Origin: Eopsaltria australis
Lineage: Eukaryota > Chordata > Aves > Passeriformes > Petroicidae
DNA: 64,000 nucleotides
Assembly (NCBI GenBank): GCA_034509425.1
Contig: JAVTVJ010000072.1
Location: 5,546,501 to 5,610,500, forward strand
Reading direction: 5' to 3'
Below, piece by piece: positions 49,949 to 63,500 of the stretch. Position 1 is the stretch's first letter, and each line of letters begins with the position of its first letter. The notes beneath the pieces were generated by a model. The model saw nothing but the letters and a program-made list of their open reading frames with translations, ran no database searches and was not told the DNA's origin. The translations under genes and the position numbers were made by a program.

Positions 49949-52900
49949 CACAATGTATCAAGTCATATCAAGACCATAATCAGCTACAAAGATATTCCTA
50001 AAAATGGCTAGTTCATTTGGAACTGTAAATGCCTCCTTGGAGTCAAAGGTTCCCAAAATTAAAAAGCTTTTTTAATTGCATTTACATCCTGAGTTCAGTT
50101 TGGTAATCAGTGTGGTTTTTGCAGTTTTGATTTGTGATGGTAGTCTATTTCTCATTTGTTTAGTGATATGGTCTGTGCTTACGGGTGTGTGGTGGGGACT
50201 ACTGTCAGATAAATGTAACCCAGAGTTAAGTTTCTGACATGCCATACTTTGTACCTGGGACTGTAATCCACTGCTTTGGAAGTGGATGGTGGTTTCACCA
50301 TGCATGTGTAACATTTCTTCAGAAAATTTCTTGTTATACCCCCATGGGTACTGAGAGCACATAGCATTTAACCTTGAGAACATCCCATTTGCCTAAGCAA
50401 ATTCCAGTATGGGCATTTTGTGTTTTATCAGATTGGTAACCTCAGCACGCAAAGGGCTGAAGGCAGTGAGTATTTTCTATCAATTACAAGTAAAATTGTT
50501 TTGCAATTGCGGCAGAAAGAAAAACATTTAGACTGTAAAACGAGCTACTTCACGGTAATGGCAGATGCATGTTTTGATGACTCTACATTTCCATAGTGAT
50601 TTTTGTTTCCCCTCCACGGTCTCTTTCCACTCAAACCCTCTGTGTGAATTTAATTGCTACTGCTTGTCCTGTTCATAAGCTGTCAAAGCTTAAGGCAGTC
50701 TTGCCCCCATTAGTGATGGGTTGCATGAATTGCATGCCCCCTGCTATTTCTAAAGAGTGATTGAACAAATCTAGGAGATGTATACATATAGAGAGAAATC
50801 AAATACTTATTGAAAAAGATTAATTTGGTTTCATTTCATAGAGAGGAAATGATACCTCAAACAGACCTCAAAATTTACATTGAAATATTTGAGAACCACT
50901 GAGGTGAAATTAATCTCTTTTGTAAGAAAACTGACCCACTCAGAGGTATTTCAAGAGTTGACAATAAAAGATGGTGGCTTCAGACCTGAATGAGAGTGAA
51001 ATTTTTACTTTCTTACTATAAACATTGTGGGTTATTAGAGCACTCACCTGAATTAGCAGATGTTGATAATAATCAGTCTTTCAGATCACAGCTCTGAGTT
51101 TCTGACTCTTTGGTACCTTATGCTGTTCACATGAAACCGGTGACTTTTGGATTGAATGGATCCAGAAGAAAATAGACGTTCAACAAGTTATAGTGTAGAT
51201 ATTTAGTTTTATACAAGATATTTTTGAAAGATCAAAGTGAAAATTGAAATCTGATACAAACAACTTATTGCCACTTACCAGAAAAATAAACAACCAAACA
51301 AAACAAAACCTTCCCCCCCCCAAGCCCCCAAACAACAAAACAATAAATGAGTTGCGGATATGTCACAATAAAGAGGAAAAGAGAGAAGTTTTCTTTCTTC
51401 AAATTTGGTGTTCTTTATCAGTAGATCAGCTGTTTTTATTAATGTTTCCTGAATCTATAAAATTAAAAAATTAAAATTTGTTGGTCAGTGGAGAATTAAA
51501 CATATGCCATTGTGGATTTTTTTCTGACATGTCCTCTCTTTCATTTCCAGTCCTGGTGTGAATCAAGGTTTTTCTTGGTCTAGTTTAAGTTGGAGCTGTT
51601 CTTGTTTCTCCCTTGTCTTTTGAAGATAGGTTCTAGTGATAAAAATATTTCTGTTGTTCTGGAACTCATCAGTAAAATATACTGTTGACATCCTTTTGTC
51701 ATATGACTGAAGATGATTAGATTAATAGTTGAGATTCCACTGGTTGGGCGTGAGGGGATGGGGAAGGAGAGGAAATTATATTTAATTCATTTGAATCAGT
51801 CATACCATTAGATTAATAGTGAAAATAGATAAGGAGGAAATTTACCTCTTATGGTATCTAGAGCTTTTATAAGTAAACAGATATAGCTTTAAAAGTGCAG
51901 TAATTTGACACCAATAGCAGGAATGATTGATCTAAAATAGAAAAAAATAGTGTCATTCTTTTTGCAAAATGTCATAAAATAACCTAATGCTTTTTTGACT
52001 AATCGTCTATTTAGGAACATTAGCAGTTTTGTTAGTAAATGTAATTGGCTGTCTTTTAGCTCATATTTAGATAAAGTATTTTTATCGGTGTTAAAAGATC
52101 CTGAGTGGATGTAGAGTACCTAAATTCTTAGTGTTCATGAAAAAACTAGTGAGAATAATTATTTCAACTCAAGTATTGCTGTGATGAAATATGATCCTTT
52201 GCTTTTAATTCTATGACACCTCTGCCCCAGAAATCCAAACTAAGAAAAGATAGGTGGTGGAGGTTTATTTTTTAAGTGAAAACTTGTTTGCCTCCTAACA
52301 TTCTGTGAATATACTGAATAAACCTTCTCTTGGAAGAAATTTGTTGGTTTGTGGGGGGAGGAAGGAAGGGGGAGAGGAGGAATTTTTTTTGGGGAGTTTT
52401 GTGTTTTTTTTAAGGTTTCCTGCAGTGTGAGTGCAAGGGGTAGATATCTTAACAGCTGGTGAGGAGCTCCATTATTTTGAACTCTCTGTCCCACAGGTGT
52501 GTGTGTATCCACATCACTCATGTTTAGACTGCTTATGAAATGTTTTCTAGGACTGTGTGTTTCTGGGTGAATTTCTCCATTTGTGATGCCATGTTTTATA
52601 TTTTTGGAATCCTGGGGGGAAATATGCAGAGTTATCAAGATACATACAAAATAGGATAATCTTCTTTTAACCAATCTAAGGCTTGTACATTTGTTTTCCT
52701 GTATTTTATTTTGCTAATCTCTGAATAAATTTATAAAGAAGTCATCATAAAGCTATGGAAACCCATGGGTACTTTCTTCTATAAATCCACATACTTACAC
52801 TTACTTTATATAAATAACATTGAAAAAAAAAGACAAATACATCCTTTCTAAACTTTGTTATACACCTTCTAGTAAGATAGTGTAGTTTTTAATAACATAG

Positions 52901-52991
52901 GAGAAAAAAATGCATTTCATTAACAATAAGTAAAACATTGAAATACCCAGTGTCTAATCTATAAATAAAATCTTAAAAGCATCATCAGAAC

Positions 52992-53015
52992 AATGGAACA
53001 GGTATCTGTTCCATT
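52992..53015. repeat. Perfect 10-bp stem, 4-nt loop hairpin
   Basis: AATGGAACAG, loop GTAT, CTGTTCCATT. It lacks the U tract of a Pol III terminator nearby and is too short for a microRNA precursor. Confidence 0.9.
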
Positions 53016-53257
53016 CCTGAGACTGCTATGATGTTCTTGTCTGACCCTAGCTGATGTACAGCTTATGTGCTCCTGACATTCACTCCTAAAAAGGAGAGAG
53101 AACATTCTGTTTTCCTGGTTTCTTGGAGCAATTTGAAGCTGTATTTCAGCTATGTGATGCATTTGGAGAGGTTCAGCTATGAATACCTATTCTAATATTG
53201 TTGACCAAAGCTGAAAAGAAGAAATGGAACTGCAAGTATGACAAAAGACAAATGCCA

Positions 53258-53330
53258 AGTAAAGAGAAAAAAAAAGGAAATAAAAAAATGAAAGACAGGA
53301 AATTGAAAATGAAAGAAAGAAAATTTAAAT
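53258..53330. repeat. Purine-rich low-complexity tract
   Basis: The plus strand is made mostly of A and G (AAAG, GAAA units). The Lys-rich frame across it is an artefact of composition. Confidence 0.85.
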
Positions 53331-53699
53331 CTGACAGAAGGGATAGAAAATACTATGTTATTCATTATTTCAATTTGCTCATAATAATTTCTACTTCCCA
53401 AGTAAAAATTTACTAGCATTTTAGAACTTTTTAGGAAACAAGTTAAGTTTTTTTCCTTGATGATATGGCCTTGTAAGATCCATCAGGTAGACCAGAACTG
53501 TTATATTTCCAGTATGGGCTATGACTGCTAAGCTTGCTGCCCTTGTTGATTCCAAGTTTTCCTTTTGGATTCCACCCCCTACTATTCTGGAGCCCCTTAA
53601 CAGCACCTGATGCCAGGGTCTTTGTCTTAAAGGTGGGATCACTGCAGTGTAAATGAGAAGCAGTAGAAAGAAGATAAAGACAGAGGGGGTTTCTTTCAT

Positions 53700-53775
53700 T
53701 TGCTTGGTTAGTTGGGTGTTTTGTTGTTTTTTTGTGTGTTGTTGTTGTTGTTGTTTGTTTTTAGTTTTTTTTATT
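53700..53775. repeat. T/G-rich tract with (GTT)n
   Basis: A run of GTT units within T/G-only sequence gives a Gln-rich minus-strand frame (53421-53822) that I do not regard as coding. Confidence 0.88.
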
Positions 53776-54219
53776 TGTTGATGTTGGTTGGCATGATTCC
53801 TCTCTTCCTGCAGTTTCTTCATGCAGAGATCTCACTTTGCTGACATTACCTTTGCAAGTACCACCCAATATGTTGCACATTAATTGTCTCATATGATCTG
53901 TGCTTGAACCATCTGCACACTACATGTTACACTTCTGTAAGATTTCTGGGATAAGAAAAAAACATTTACACTGTATTAAAAGATAATATATTGTTGCTGA
54001 AGTACATAGCTCAATGATGCCAGTATTTCTTCTCACTGAAGTAGGCATGCAGGTAGTGTGTGTCCCAGTGACAAGAAGGACAGAATTTACCTACTTTTTT
54101 AATACACAGTTTTTAGCTGCTTCTTGGACTTAATTCGTGTGTAAATCAGTTTACAATGAGTTCTGCTGACAAAAGCCATTTCAGAAGGCATTGGCAAAGA
54201 ATGAATTTCAGTCATCCTC

Positions 54220-54810
54220 TGCCACAGTTTAACTCCCACCAGCAACCAAGCCCTGTGCAGGCCCTTACTCACTCCCCCATCAACAGGTTCAGAAAGACAA
54301 CAGGAAAGGTAAAAGAAAACACATGGGTTGAGATAAAGACAGTTTAGTAGGGAAAACAAAAGTCACTCACACAATCAAAGCAAAACAAGGAATTCATTCA
54401 CTGCTTCCCATGGACAGGCAGGTGTTCAGGAGAGCCATCTCCAGGAATGCAGGGACCCATCATACCTAATGGTTATTTGGGAGGACAAACACCATCACCT
54501 GCAATGTCTCCCCCTCCTTTCTCCTTCCCTCCACTTTTATACCCTGAGTGTGATGTCATGGTCTGGAACATCCCTTTGGTCAGTTTGGGTCACCTGTCCT
54601 GGCTGTGTCTCCTCCCAGCCTCCCATGCACCTGAAACTTCCTTGCCACCATGGCAGTATGAAAAGCAGCAAAGGCCTTTGCTCTGAGGAAGCCCTGCTCA
54701 GCAATAACATAAACATCTCCATATTATGAACCCTCTGCTCAGCACAAATCCAAAATACAGCCCCATACCAGCCACTGTGAAGACAATTAATTCTACCCCA
54801 GAACACCCTT
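54220..54810 (-). mobile_element. Near-complete avian ERV LTR
   Basis: Read on the minus strand, the recognisable blocks are TAGAATTAATTGTC, GGCTGGTATGGGGCTG, TTTTGGATTTGTGCTGAGCA, GGGAGGAGACACAGCCAGGA, CCCAAACTGACCAAAGGGAT, GACCATGACATCACACTCAG, GTATAAAAG, GTTTGTCCTCCCAA, GGAGATGGCT, CTGCCTGTCCATGGGAAGCA and TGTCTTTATCTCAACCCATG. This matches in order a widespread avian LTR as I remember it. The poly(A) signal position reads ACTAAA, a decayed form. Edges are uncertain by about 10 bp, and I see no clear target duplication or adjoining viral genes. It is most likely a solo LTR. Confidence 0.85.
54534..54542 (-). promoter_or_regulatory. LTR TATA box
   Basis: GTATAAAAG on the minus strand lies just downstream of the CATGACATCACACTCAG block, where this LTR family has its core promoter. 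The TGACATCA sequence upstream is close to a CRE/AP-1 site (TGACGTCA). Confidence 0.7.
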
Positions 54811-56069
54811 GGCTTGTACTATGAACCTCTTGGAGAGCCAAGAGAGTCACTAAAATATTGATGGGGTGCATTCTGGACAGAATTATGGGTGAACAAAATT
54901 GTGGCATGAACTGTGATACTCAAGAGTTTTAATATGTGGCATTTTTCCATTTACTGGAAATCTGCACCTTAGCTTTTACAACAGAGACCACAATAAAAGC
55001 ATGAGTTATGAACTGATCTAAAAGGAGATGCCCCTTGGATGTGAATGCTTTCCTGGCAGATGTAGCACGAAAAGAGAAATCTTTTATGTTTGCTAACTAG
55101 TAGGTTGTATTCAGGTTAATGTCTTATTAGTATTAATGTTTGAGTTTAATATAAAATCATCTTAAACCTTTTTGTTCTCATTACTATCAAATTAAATAAA
55201 ATGAATTTTATTTCTTTTAAAAATGCAAGACCAATTTAATTTTGAAAAAAATCCCCACAAATATGAAAAAAATATTCTACAAATAAAAGGTCAATTTTAA
55301 ATTACTTGTGGTATGTGGTGATGTTTCACAAAACCATTTTATGGTGAATTTAATAAGAGCTTTCTGAAAGATGCATGCAAAGATAACTCCTCAGACCCAC
55401 ACTCCTCACTTTCACTAAAAAGTTCCTACATGGAAGAATCTTTCCCTTTCCTCCTGGATGACTTTGTCTCTGTGTTTCTGTCTGACACTATGGCAAAGCA
55501 TGGGACAGATAAAGCAGATAGCCTCACTTCAGTAAAGGAAAAAAATTATCTTCTGATGATTAACAGAAGTAAGCAGGCAACTCCATCTTTTTTGGAAATC
55601 ATTTACAGGCAAAATTAAGCTCAACACTCTAGCTGCTACCATTACTCATTCTTTCTGTTCTCTTTCTGTTTATTTCTGAGGCAACCTGTGTGAACATGGG
55701 TTTCTTGACACAGCAATGCTTTTGCTGTCACACAGTCTGATTTTTCTGGTCTTGTCATGCCACAGCTCTGTTGACTCTGCCAAAAATAACAAGGCAAAAC
55801 AGTTTCAGGCTGCTCATCTCCATCCCTTTTAGGAACTGCAGCATATCCTCATCATGGATAAAAGATCATATATTGGTGAAATTATCCAGTTCAGGGGCTG
55901 GGCAGATTTTTATATTTCTTTATTAGATAAGTTGGGAGTTTGTCCTTCACTTCTTTTGAGGCTACATCCTAAGAACATATAGTCTAATAAATACACATCC
56001 TCTCACATTGTGAGAATTGGTTAAGTTAAATGATTAACCAGAAGGAAAACAAAGAAACAAAGATAAAAT

Positions 56070-56095
56070 CACACACACACACACATACACACACA
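56070..56095. repeat. (CA)n dinucleotide repeat
   Basis: About 26 bases of CA with one T interruption, followed by A/C-rich low-complexity DNA to about 56140. Confidence 0.95.
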
Positions 56096-58670
56096 AACCC
56101 CCCAAAACACCAACCAACCACAGAAAAACCCTGAACCAAAAAAGCACACAGAATCACTGTGAATTCAGCAGTGAAACAGGAAATGGAAACCTCAACATCT
56201 CCTGACACTGTTTATATTTTTGGGATGCGATGATTCCAAATTCTAATCAAGAAGCTTTGTCCTGAGTTAATAATTGTGATATTTGGTGCTTCTGAAGAGA
56301 CAGCACTTGCAAAGCAACAAAACCCCCTTTTAACTTGGTTATAAAGAACATTATTAATAGATGTCTGGAAATGGCGAGTTATTAGAGAAAGTGTGATTTG
56401 TCATTTGGATTGCAGCTGCTTTGTTGGTGTAAAACTCTCTTCACAGGCCTGTAATTGCATGACCTTAAGTATGCCTAACTTAATTATAATTTTAAACAAG
56501 TTAATTAGATTATTTGATGAATTATGGTATGTAGAGAACTTGGCACAGTGTTCAAGATGAATGGAAGTGAGCCTTGACCTTTACTTCCATCAGGAGGTTC
56601 TGCATTTTCCGGTAATGCTTCCTTATGCCATGAGTACAGAAAGTCTTGTTAAATTTTTACGAGGAAGTTTAAAATTCCCCCAGTTTATGGAGTAATAAAC
56701 AAAAAGCCTACTCTCTATTTATTTTTTCTGATTAAGCCCGCTGTATCGCCCACCTTGTACTTATGTCAGCATATGTGATATCCCACATGAATTAAATCAA
56801 TCCAGTTTAGCTACTTCCCTCAAGTGCATGCTGAATATAAAAGTAGGCATTAATGTGCTCTTGCTGGCCACAAACATTTCTGTAGGGATTTCTAAAAGGT
56901 CTGATCTCTGCATAGTGGATTGCTCAGTTTACATGTTATATAGTGATAAAATTTTACAAAATGGAAATGAGGAAAAATCAGGAAAATGTATGGATTCAAA
57001 TTGAAGGAGCACAGAAAGAAGAATTCATCACATGTTTCTTTAAGAAGCCTATTCCTCAAGATTAATCATGAATTTGGATAGAGAAAGGGAGGCTGCAATA
57101 CTTTTAGTACATCAAGCTTGGTGTAATCTTAAAGCCTGCTTTTCTAATTAGGTTATGAGAAAAAAGATCTGATAATCTGAATATATAGTTAATTATAATT
57201 AATTGTAATATTCAATTTCAGGACTTAATTTATACATTGGTAGAACTGGAAGTACATCTGTATATTCTAAAGATGAAGAGCGCATGTATATTTTACTCAG
57301 TTTGAGAGATTGTTGGACTTTGGCTCATTCCTTTGGATGGGCTCTTAGCCATGATGCTAAAGCTGCCCAGCTCAAATTATCCTATTTTATCCCTGTTGGA
57401 GGGTTTTTTTTGCAAGACCTGAAAAGTTGTGTGGACCAAAAGATCCATGCCTTTTTAAAAAGAAATGAAAAAACACATGTCAGTGATTTTGAGGCACTGG
57501 GATCTGAGAACATAGTTCTATGTGCTTAAAGTGATAGAGACAGTGTTACTGCTTACATGTACTCGGATCAGGAGGTGCATAAAACAAATTGCACAAGATC
57601 TACTTCAATATATTTAGTAGTTCAGGCCCACAGTACTAAAATATTGAAATTCTTGACACTTTCAGATCGGGATAGTAACAGATGGCCCACAGCAGAATTA
57701 GTCAGGTGAAAAGTGTATTTTTCCCCCCTGTCCTGTGTGGATAGTCCTCTGAAAACGGCTATAAACACTCTCACACATTTGTGTAAGCTAAGTCTACTTC
57801 TCCTAGGGCCCAAATCTCTGAAATAAAAAATAACCTTTCCATTCACTTGAGCCATGGATGGATTTGTCACATAGAAAATGCTCTCAGTAAACAGCATCTA
57901 CTGATACAAACAGTTAATTCTGCTGATGTCTTTTTTACATGTTGACATTAAAATAATGTTCTGTCTAGGCTTATTTTTAGAGCTGCAATAGTTGTACATA
58001 TGGAGAGACAGGTGTACATGTGAATTAAAAAAAGCTTGTGGGGATTTTTTGTATGCATTTCTTCTTAAGATTTGCCACTGAAAAATTAAGACTGTACACA
58101 AGAGAATACCCTTCATAAAAGAAAAATCTCACTTCTTTCTTTTATCTTTCCAATTATGTGTATATATTTTCAGAAGGTGCTGTAAATAGTCTGCAGTTTT
58201 GAAACAGGGCTGTAGAACATATAGAACACTAGAAAGCAAGTAATAAATATCAATAGAATTTTTTTAGTTGCTTGCAACTGCACATTATTAGTTCTCAAAA
58301 TGTAATCACATTTTCTGTGCTGCAGCATAAATGTTTACCATCATTTTTATAGATAAAAAGGCTGGAATAGTTACCCCTCTTAGGAAGTGCAAGCACATAC
58401 TAGCAAATCAATAATACTTTAATATAAGCATATGTAATGTTAACTCTTGGTAACATACTTAATGAAAGCATTTTTATTAATAGTTATTTCTGTCATTAGA
58501 AGCAGAGAGATGTACTTTCTGTTAACATGCTTGCATTTAATACTGCCTTTGATAACAAAAATGTGACTGAAAATGTGACCTTCCCAATAATGAGAAGATC
58601 AGACTATTGTTTAAGTGTTCTCTGGTGAGTTTTGACCATAGAGAAAAGTACTTTTACTGTTAGTCTGTGC

Positions 58671-58691
58671 TGTCCTTGAAATTCAAGGACA
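58671..58691. repeat. 21-nt palindrome with one central base
   Basis: TGTCCTTGAA, A, TTCAAGGACA. The arm is almost the same as that of the 26-bp palindrome at 1274-1299. Confidence 0.95.
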
Positions 58692-60551
58692 TTTAAGCCT
58701 CATTTTGTAAAAATATCTTTCCATTTTAGGTATGTTCAGTCCAAGCTGGTCCTTGTGTTGGTTCTCAAGGTACAGCCTCTGTCTCCTGCACTGGAGTTTT
58801 TCCTGTGCTGTTATGAATTAATCTGTGGTACTCATGGACACAAGATCACATTAAGATCCAGAACACGGCAGAATTTCATAGTAAGGAAAAATACAGTGCA
58901 ACTACTTGGAATACCATTACTGAAGTGTCAACACTGGGAAAAACCCAATAAAACAAACCAACCACAATTATTCTTAAAAGGTATGTCTCTTCAAATATCA
59001 AACTTCAGCTACTGGTCTTTCTCTACTGGCAGAAAGATTCCTATCATTCAGTGAAAAATTGTTTTCAATATTTCTCCTGAATCGGAGGCATCCAGTACTC
59101 CTTGATTTGTTCAAACTGGAACACTCTAAGAAATGCAGTGATTGATTCAATTTCTGGCTGTTTATCCCACTTCCTCCTTCCTGTGTTTCATATTGTTATC
59201 CAAGGCTTGCATTGCCTGGTTTTTCAAGTTTCAAATGCAACAAAACACCCAAACCCAAACAGTCATCGTAAGAGTACAAAGGCTGGTGACCTAAGGAAAA
59301 AATGACTCCTGATTATTTATGTTGCTCTCTCCAAGTAGGCAGGAGGGCTCAAGCTGATGAAGCCTTTTGAACAGTTCCTTCAATATATAGTTGATCACAG
59401 GTTTCTTCTCATGCTCAGACTCTATTTCTCTTATAATGGTTTGCCTAGGAGCAAGATTGAAAAAATATTTGCTACATAATTACTGGGACATGTTGCTAAG
59501 TAATCAAACTTTTGAGGCACTTTCATTCTTTATCATATCTATTCCTTGGTAGGAATACAGCTTAGAAAAGGGGGGTTTATGCATTCTTCAACAGGATGCA
59601 AAAATTCTATACCAAATCTTGTTTCTGTAAGGTTGGAACATTGCTGTTTTGATGATTTTCCCTGGTATCTGTACCACTGATCATATAAATTTTGAATATT
59701 TAGTGATACTAAATGCAGTGAAGCTATTTATTTGTTGTTTGACATTTGCTGAGTTTGTTGGGTCATAAATAAGCCATTGTAATTGCTAATAATGAGAATC
59801 CAAATGCCTTACCGTTCAAAGTGCTTATGCAGAATAGTTCTGTTGGGCTTGAATTTACCAATATTCTGACAAGTTATCAATTACGGGAGGAACTCTAACA
59901 AAATTTACCTATTAATTTACCATTAAGCCTATATATCTGTCTCATCCTTCACTTTATCTGAGGGGCTTTTTTAGTTGTTTCTTCCCTGGGTGTTCAAACC
60001 AGATAGGACAGTCGCTAGTGATGTGAATGTCTAAGGAAGAGTGTTGCCTACCAGCAAACCTGTGGACTTTTTGGAGGTGAACTGTTAGAGTTAAGCTGAC
60101 CTGATTCAAAAACATTTTACAAAAATGGCTTTAGAGAAAATTGGAGTCTTGTCAATTTTACTGTATTTCTCAATATATTCTGTTAAATCCAGTGTTTGAA
60201 ATATACAAATGCAGGAGGTGTCTTAGACTGCATAAGATACCATCTATGTAAATAAGCGGGTTTATGATTGCAGATCCTAAACAGAGTGACAGCTCATCAA
60301 CATGAAGATTAATGGTAGGATGTTTGAATATTGTAAAATTGTTGATGAATATGCATTCCAGTTCTGAAACCAATTCCTTGCATTCATGTTTACTTCTTTT
60401 CTGAATTTGGGTTTTGCACATACTTAAATGATTGTTTTCCTGTCTGGGAAACAGATCTTAAAATTACCCATATATGTATTTATAGAAAGTATCTTATAAT
60501 TTGATATACTTGAATATGCATGCCAGAAATGCACTGTGTAGTAATTCAGTA

Positions 60552-60571
60552 CACTGAAGACTACTTCAGTG
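60552..60571. repeat. 8-bp stem hairpin
   Basis: CACTGAAG, loop ACTA, CTTCAGTG. An alternative 6-bp pairing AAGACT/AGTCTT overlaps it. It is too short to claim an RNA. Confidence 0.75.
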
Positions 60572-63500
60572 AAGTCTTAAGATGCATCTGTTCAACCCTA
60601 TCCATGAAAAGAAACATTGAATTGTGGAGAAAAATGATCTTGGAGGTATTAAATTAAACAAAAAAATAAACAGATCATTTAAAGTGGTCAATAATTGCAT
60701 GCCGAAAACACATTCCAATTGGTATTGGTATTCTGGGAAGAAAAAAAATCAACATAAAACCATCCAGGTTTTCTGTTAAATTTTTCTCAGATCTTAAATC
60801 TGAGGTAACATTTCTGTAATTTTCTAACACATTTGATCATCAATACTGATGATGATAAAATACTATGACAGTATTAACAGGCAGTATTTCCTAAAAAGTA
60901 CTTTTATGCAGACTAAGAATGTATTGGAGACACAGAAGCTAAGGCCACTTGAATAGCCTGAATTGTAAGCTCTATCAGCTACAAATATCCAGAGCAGCTC
61001 TTCAGATGGAAAGTCATGTAAGATGTATTGTATTGAGTGCTGTAATCTCCCTAAAGTCATCAGATATATCCTGCAGAGATGTTCCCTCTAATATTGAAAT
61101 TATTAAATGATTTTAAAACCAGTGGATAAAACTTTGCAGCATCAGTAATTTAAATAAAATTGCCATGAGTAGAAATTTTTGTTCATATATTAAGCATTCA
61201 ACAGGGATTGCTACTAGAGTGGAAAGTGGAGATTTTAAAATAAAGAGAACGGGTGGAATAACATCTTATCTAAATATGTTGAATAAGACATAATTCACAG
61301 TACATCTTTGGCTGATTGTTTGGAAGAGTTCAGAGAGGTGTGATAATAGAATTTAGCCACATCACTGGAGCAAATATTTGCATTAACTTAATCTCATGAG
61401 TGACAACTATACTGCCAATTTTAAATGAAATCCTGGCTTCTGTGAATAAGCATGAAAAATAATACCATAATTTCAACAGAAACAATTGCTTCCGTGAACA
61501 TTCATTTTTTCTAATTTCTTGTCATTGTTTCCTAGGAAATATAAAATACACTAAGGGAGGTTGGGTAGAAGAATGAAACACGATAAAAAGAGCATAAGAA
61601 CCCAAACTGTGAATTTGAAAACAGTTCTGTATAGAAGGTGCATTTATTCCACACAGATTAGTGAGTGAAGTGTTAAAAAAACAGATTTGCTGGTTTTCGG
61701 GATTTTTTAATGTAGATCCAATAGTATTCTATGGAAAATTTTATTGCTTCAGAGAGCTTCTTCTTAATACTTTTTACAAAAAGCCCAGAACCTTGATAGT
61801 ACAGTTGAATTACGAGTCAAATATTCCTAGTATGTGTGTATGCTCTGTGTATTTCATGTAAAATAACATTGTATAATTGTAGAAACATTAAAAATAATGA
61901 CTTGTGAGTTGGGCAAAAAACAGAAAAGGAGAAGGAGAAAAAACCTACAGAAAAGTGAATATACAAAACTCCCTATCTATTTTGAAAATATAGCTTATTT
62001 CTTTCCTTAATTGGAAATACTTGAAGAAGATCTGGTGAAAATCTTTTCAGAGTACCATGTTAAAAGTGGGTTAAAAAATCAAGGAGAGGGGAGAGGTAAA
62101 ATATAGATTTGTCCAAATACATCTTATTTTTTAAAAAATTATAGCAACAAATGGATGCAACATTTATTTGAAAATCTTCAAGTTTTATAGTAATTTTTCT
62201 GTGCTCCTGACCTTTCTGTTTCATTGTGCTTGTTTGTAGTTAGGTTTATTGCACCATAAATATTCCAGTCTAATTTAGCTGATCTATGTCAAAGGTCCTT
62301 TTTAGCACTATAGGGTTTTAAACATCAACAAAGAACCATCTTCCTAAAATTCTATTGGAAATGTTTTGTCTCTTTGTTCCTCTGTTTAATTTAATTTCTG
62401 TCATTGTGCTATTTCTTTTTTCCACGCCTGCTCCAAATGTTCTGATTTTCTTCTGCTTTACCACAGAGAGCAATTGTCATTGCAGTTCTGGAATTAGAGG
62501 TAGTGATATATCAGCCAGTACACAATAATACTTTATCGGTCTTCAACATTTTAAAAATCCTGAATCTCCTTTTGCTTTTCTTGCATATCCTTCTAATTTT
62601 CTGAGCAGCAGAAGAAACATCTTTCAAATTACAGAGCAGGTTGAAATATGTATAAGAAACTATATCAAAACCAAAGAAATACTTATAAGAGTAAAATACC
62701 ATTGAAATCCTAATTTCAAATAGAGTGAAGAGATATCTTGGAAGAAGGAAGAATAATATTTAATACCTGAAAAGAATTTGGTGTACCTTGTATGCTTGTC
62801 ACAGAAGAATAGTTTCATTTCCTGTGTCCGGGAAAAGACACTCTGGTTTGTAATGCAATCTTAAACAAGGTTGATTCATTATTCTATACAGCAGATTCAC
62901 TGTGAATAAAAATTCTTCAAATATTAAGAAATGCTAAAAGATGGGAACTAGAGTAGGAACAAAATCTTCTGGTTTTGTTAAAATAAAGTGAACAAATATT
63001 GTCAGTCAGGTGTCACGAGCATTTCTATTCACATATGAGTACAGAGATTCTTACGTGCACTCCACCACCATTAACTATCACAATCAAAACTTCACAAGCA
63101 GTTTTGAAATCCTCTGAGTACATGTGAATAAACCTATGAACTGTGCTGTCAATGAAATCATTGGGAGGAGCTGTAGGTGTTGTACATCCACTTAACTGCA
63201 ACGGCAGAGTTATAATTACAGCAGATTCTCTTTACTCTGATAAGCATAAATCAGCTTTCCTTTAGCTGAAAAATTAATATAACCTTTAAGTCTTACCCTG
63301 ATCTCTTAACAAATTGACAAATTATGACCTTCTCACTCCTTACAAAAACAAGGAATTTCAATTCTAATACTGTATTCTGGCTGAGCTGGAGCAGGAGACT
63401 GTTCAAAACTGGTTTTTAGTCATCATTTTTTCTGTTGTCACAGAATACGAGAATTACTTATTGCAAGTACCCAAAATAGTTTTGAACAGACCCAGAACTG

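Larger units (their letters stand above)
49949..54219. other. Non-coding AT-rich DNA
   Basis: No gene was recognised. It contains the 50440-50760 segment with homeodomain-type AATTA motifs, A/C-rich DNA with a C(9) run at 51284-51345, a 10-bp perfect hairpin at 52992-53015, a purine-rich tract at 53258-53330 and a T/G-rich tract at 53700-53775. Frames of 133-144 codons here are stretched by low-complexity sequence. Confidence 0.6.

Noticed and set aside
52240..52674. 144-codon minus-strand frame
   Set aside because: Part of it is Pro/Lys low complexity from G/T-rich sequence, and no family is recognisable.
52992..53015. Hairpin as a microRNA precursor
   Set aside because: The stem is only 10 bp, while precursors need about 22 bp or more.
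53421..53822. 133-codon minus-strand frame with a Gln-rich start
   Set aside because: The Gln/Lys run comes from the T/G-rich (GTT)n tract, and the rest has no domain.
54447..54806. Several 79-89 codon frames on both strands
   Set aside because: All lie inside a recognisable LTR and overlap each other.
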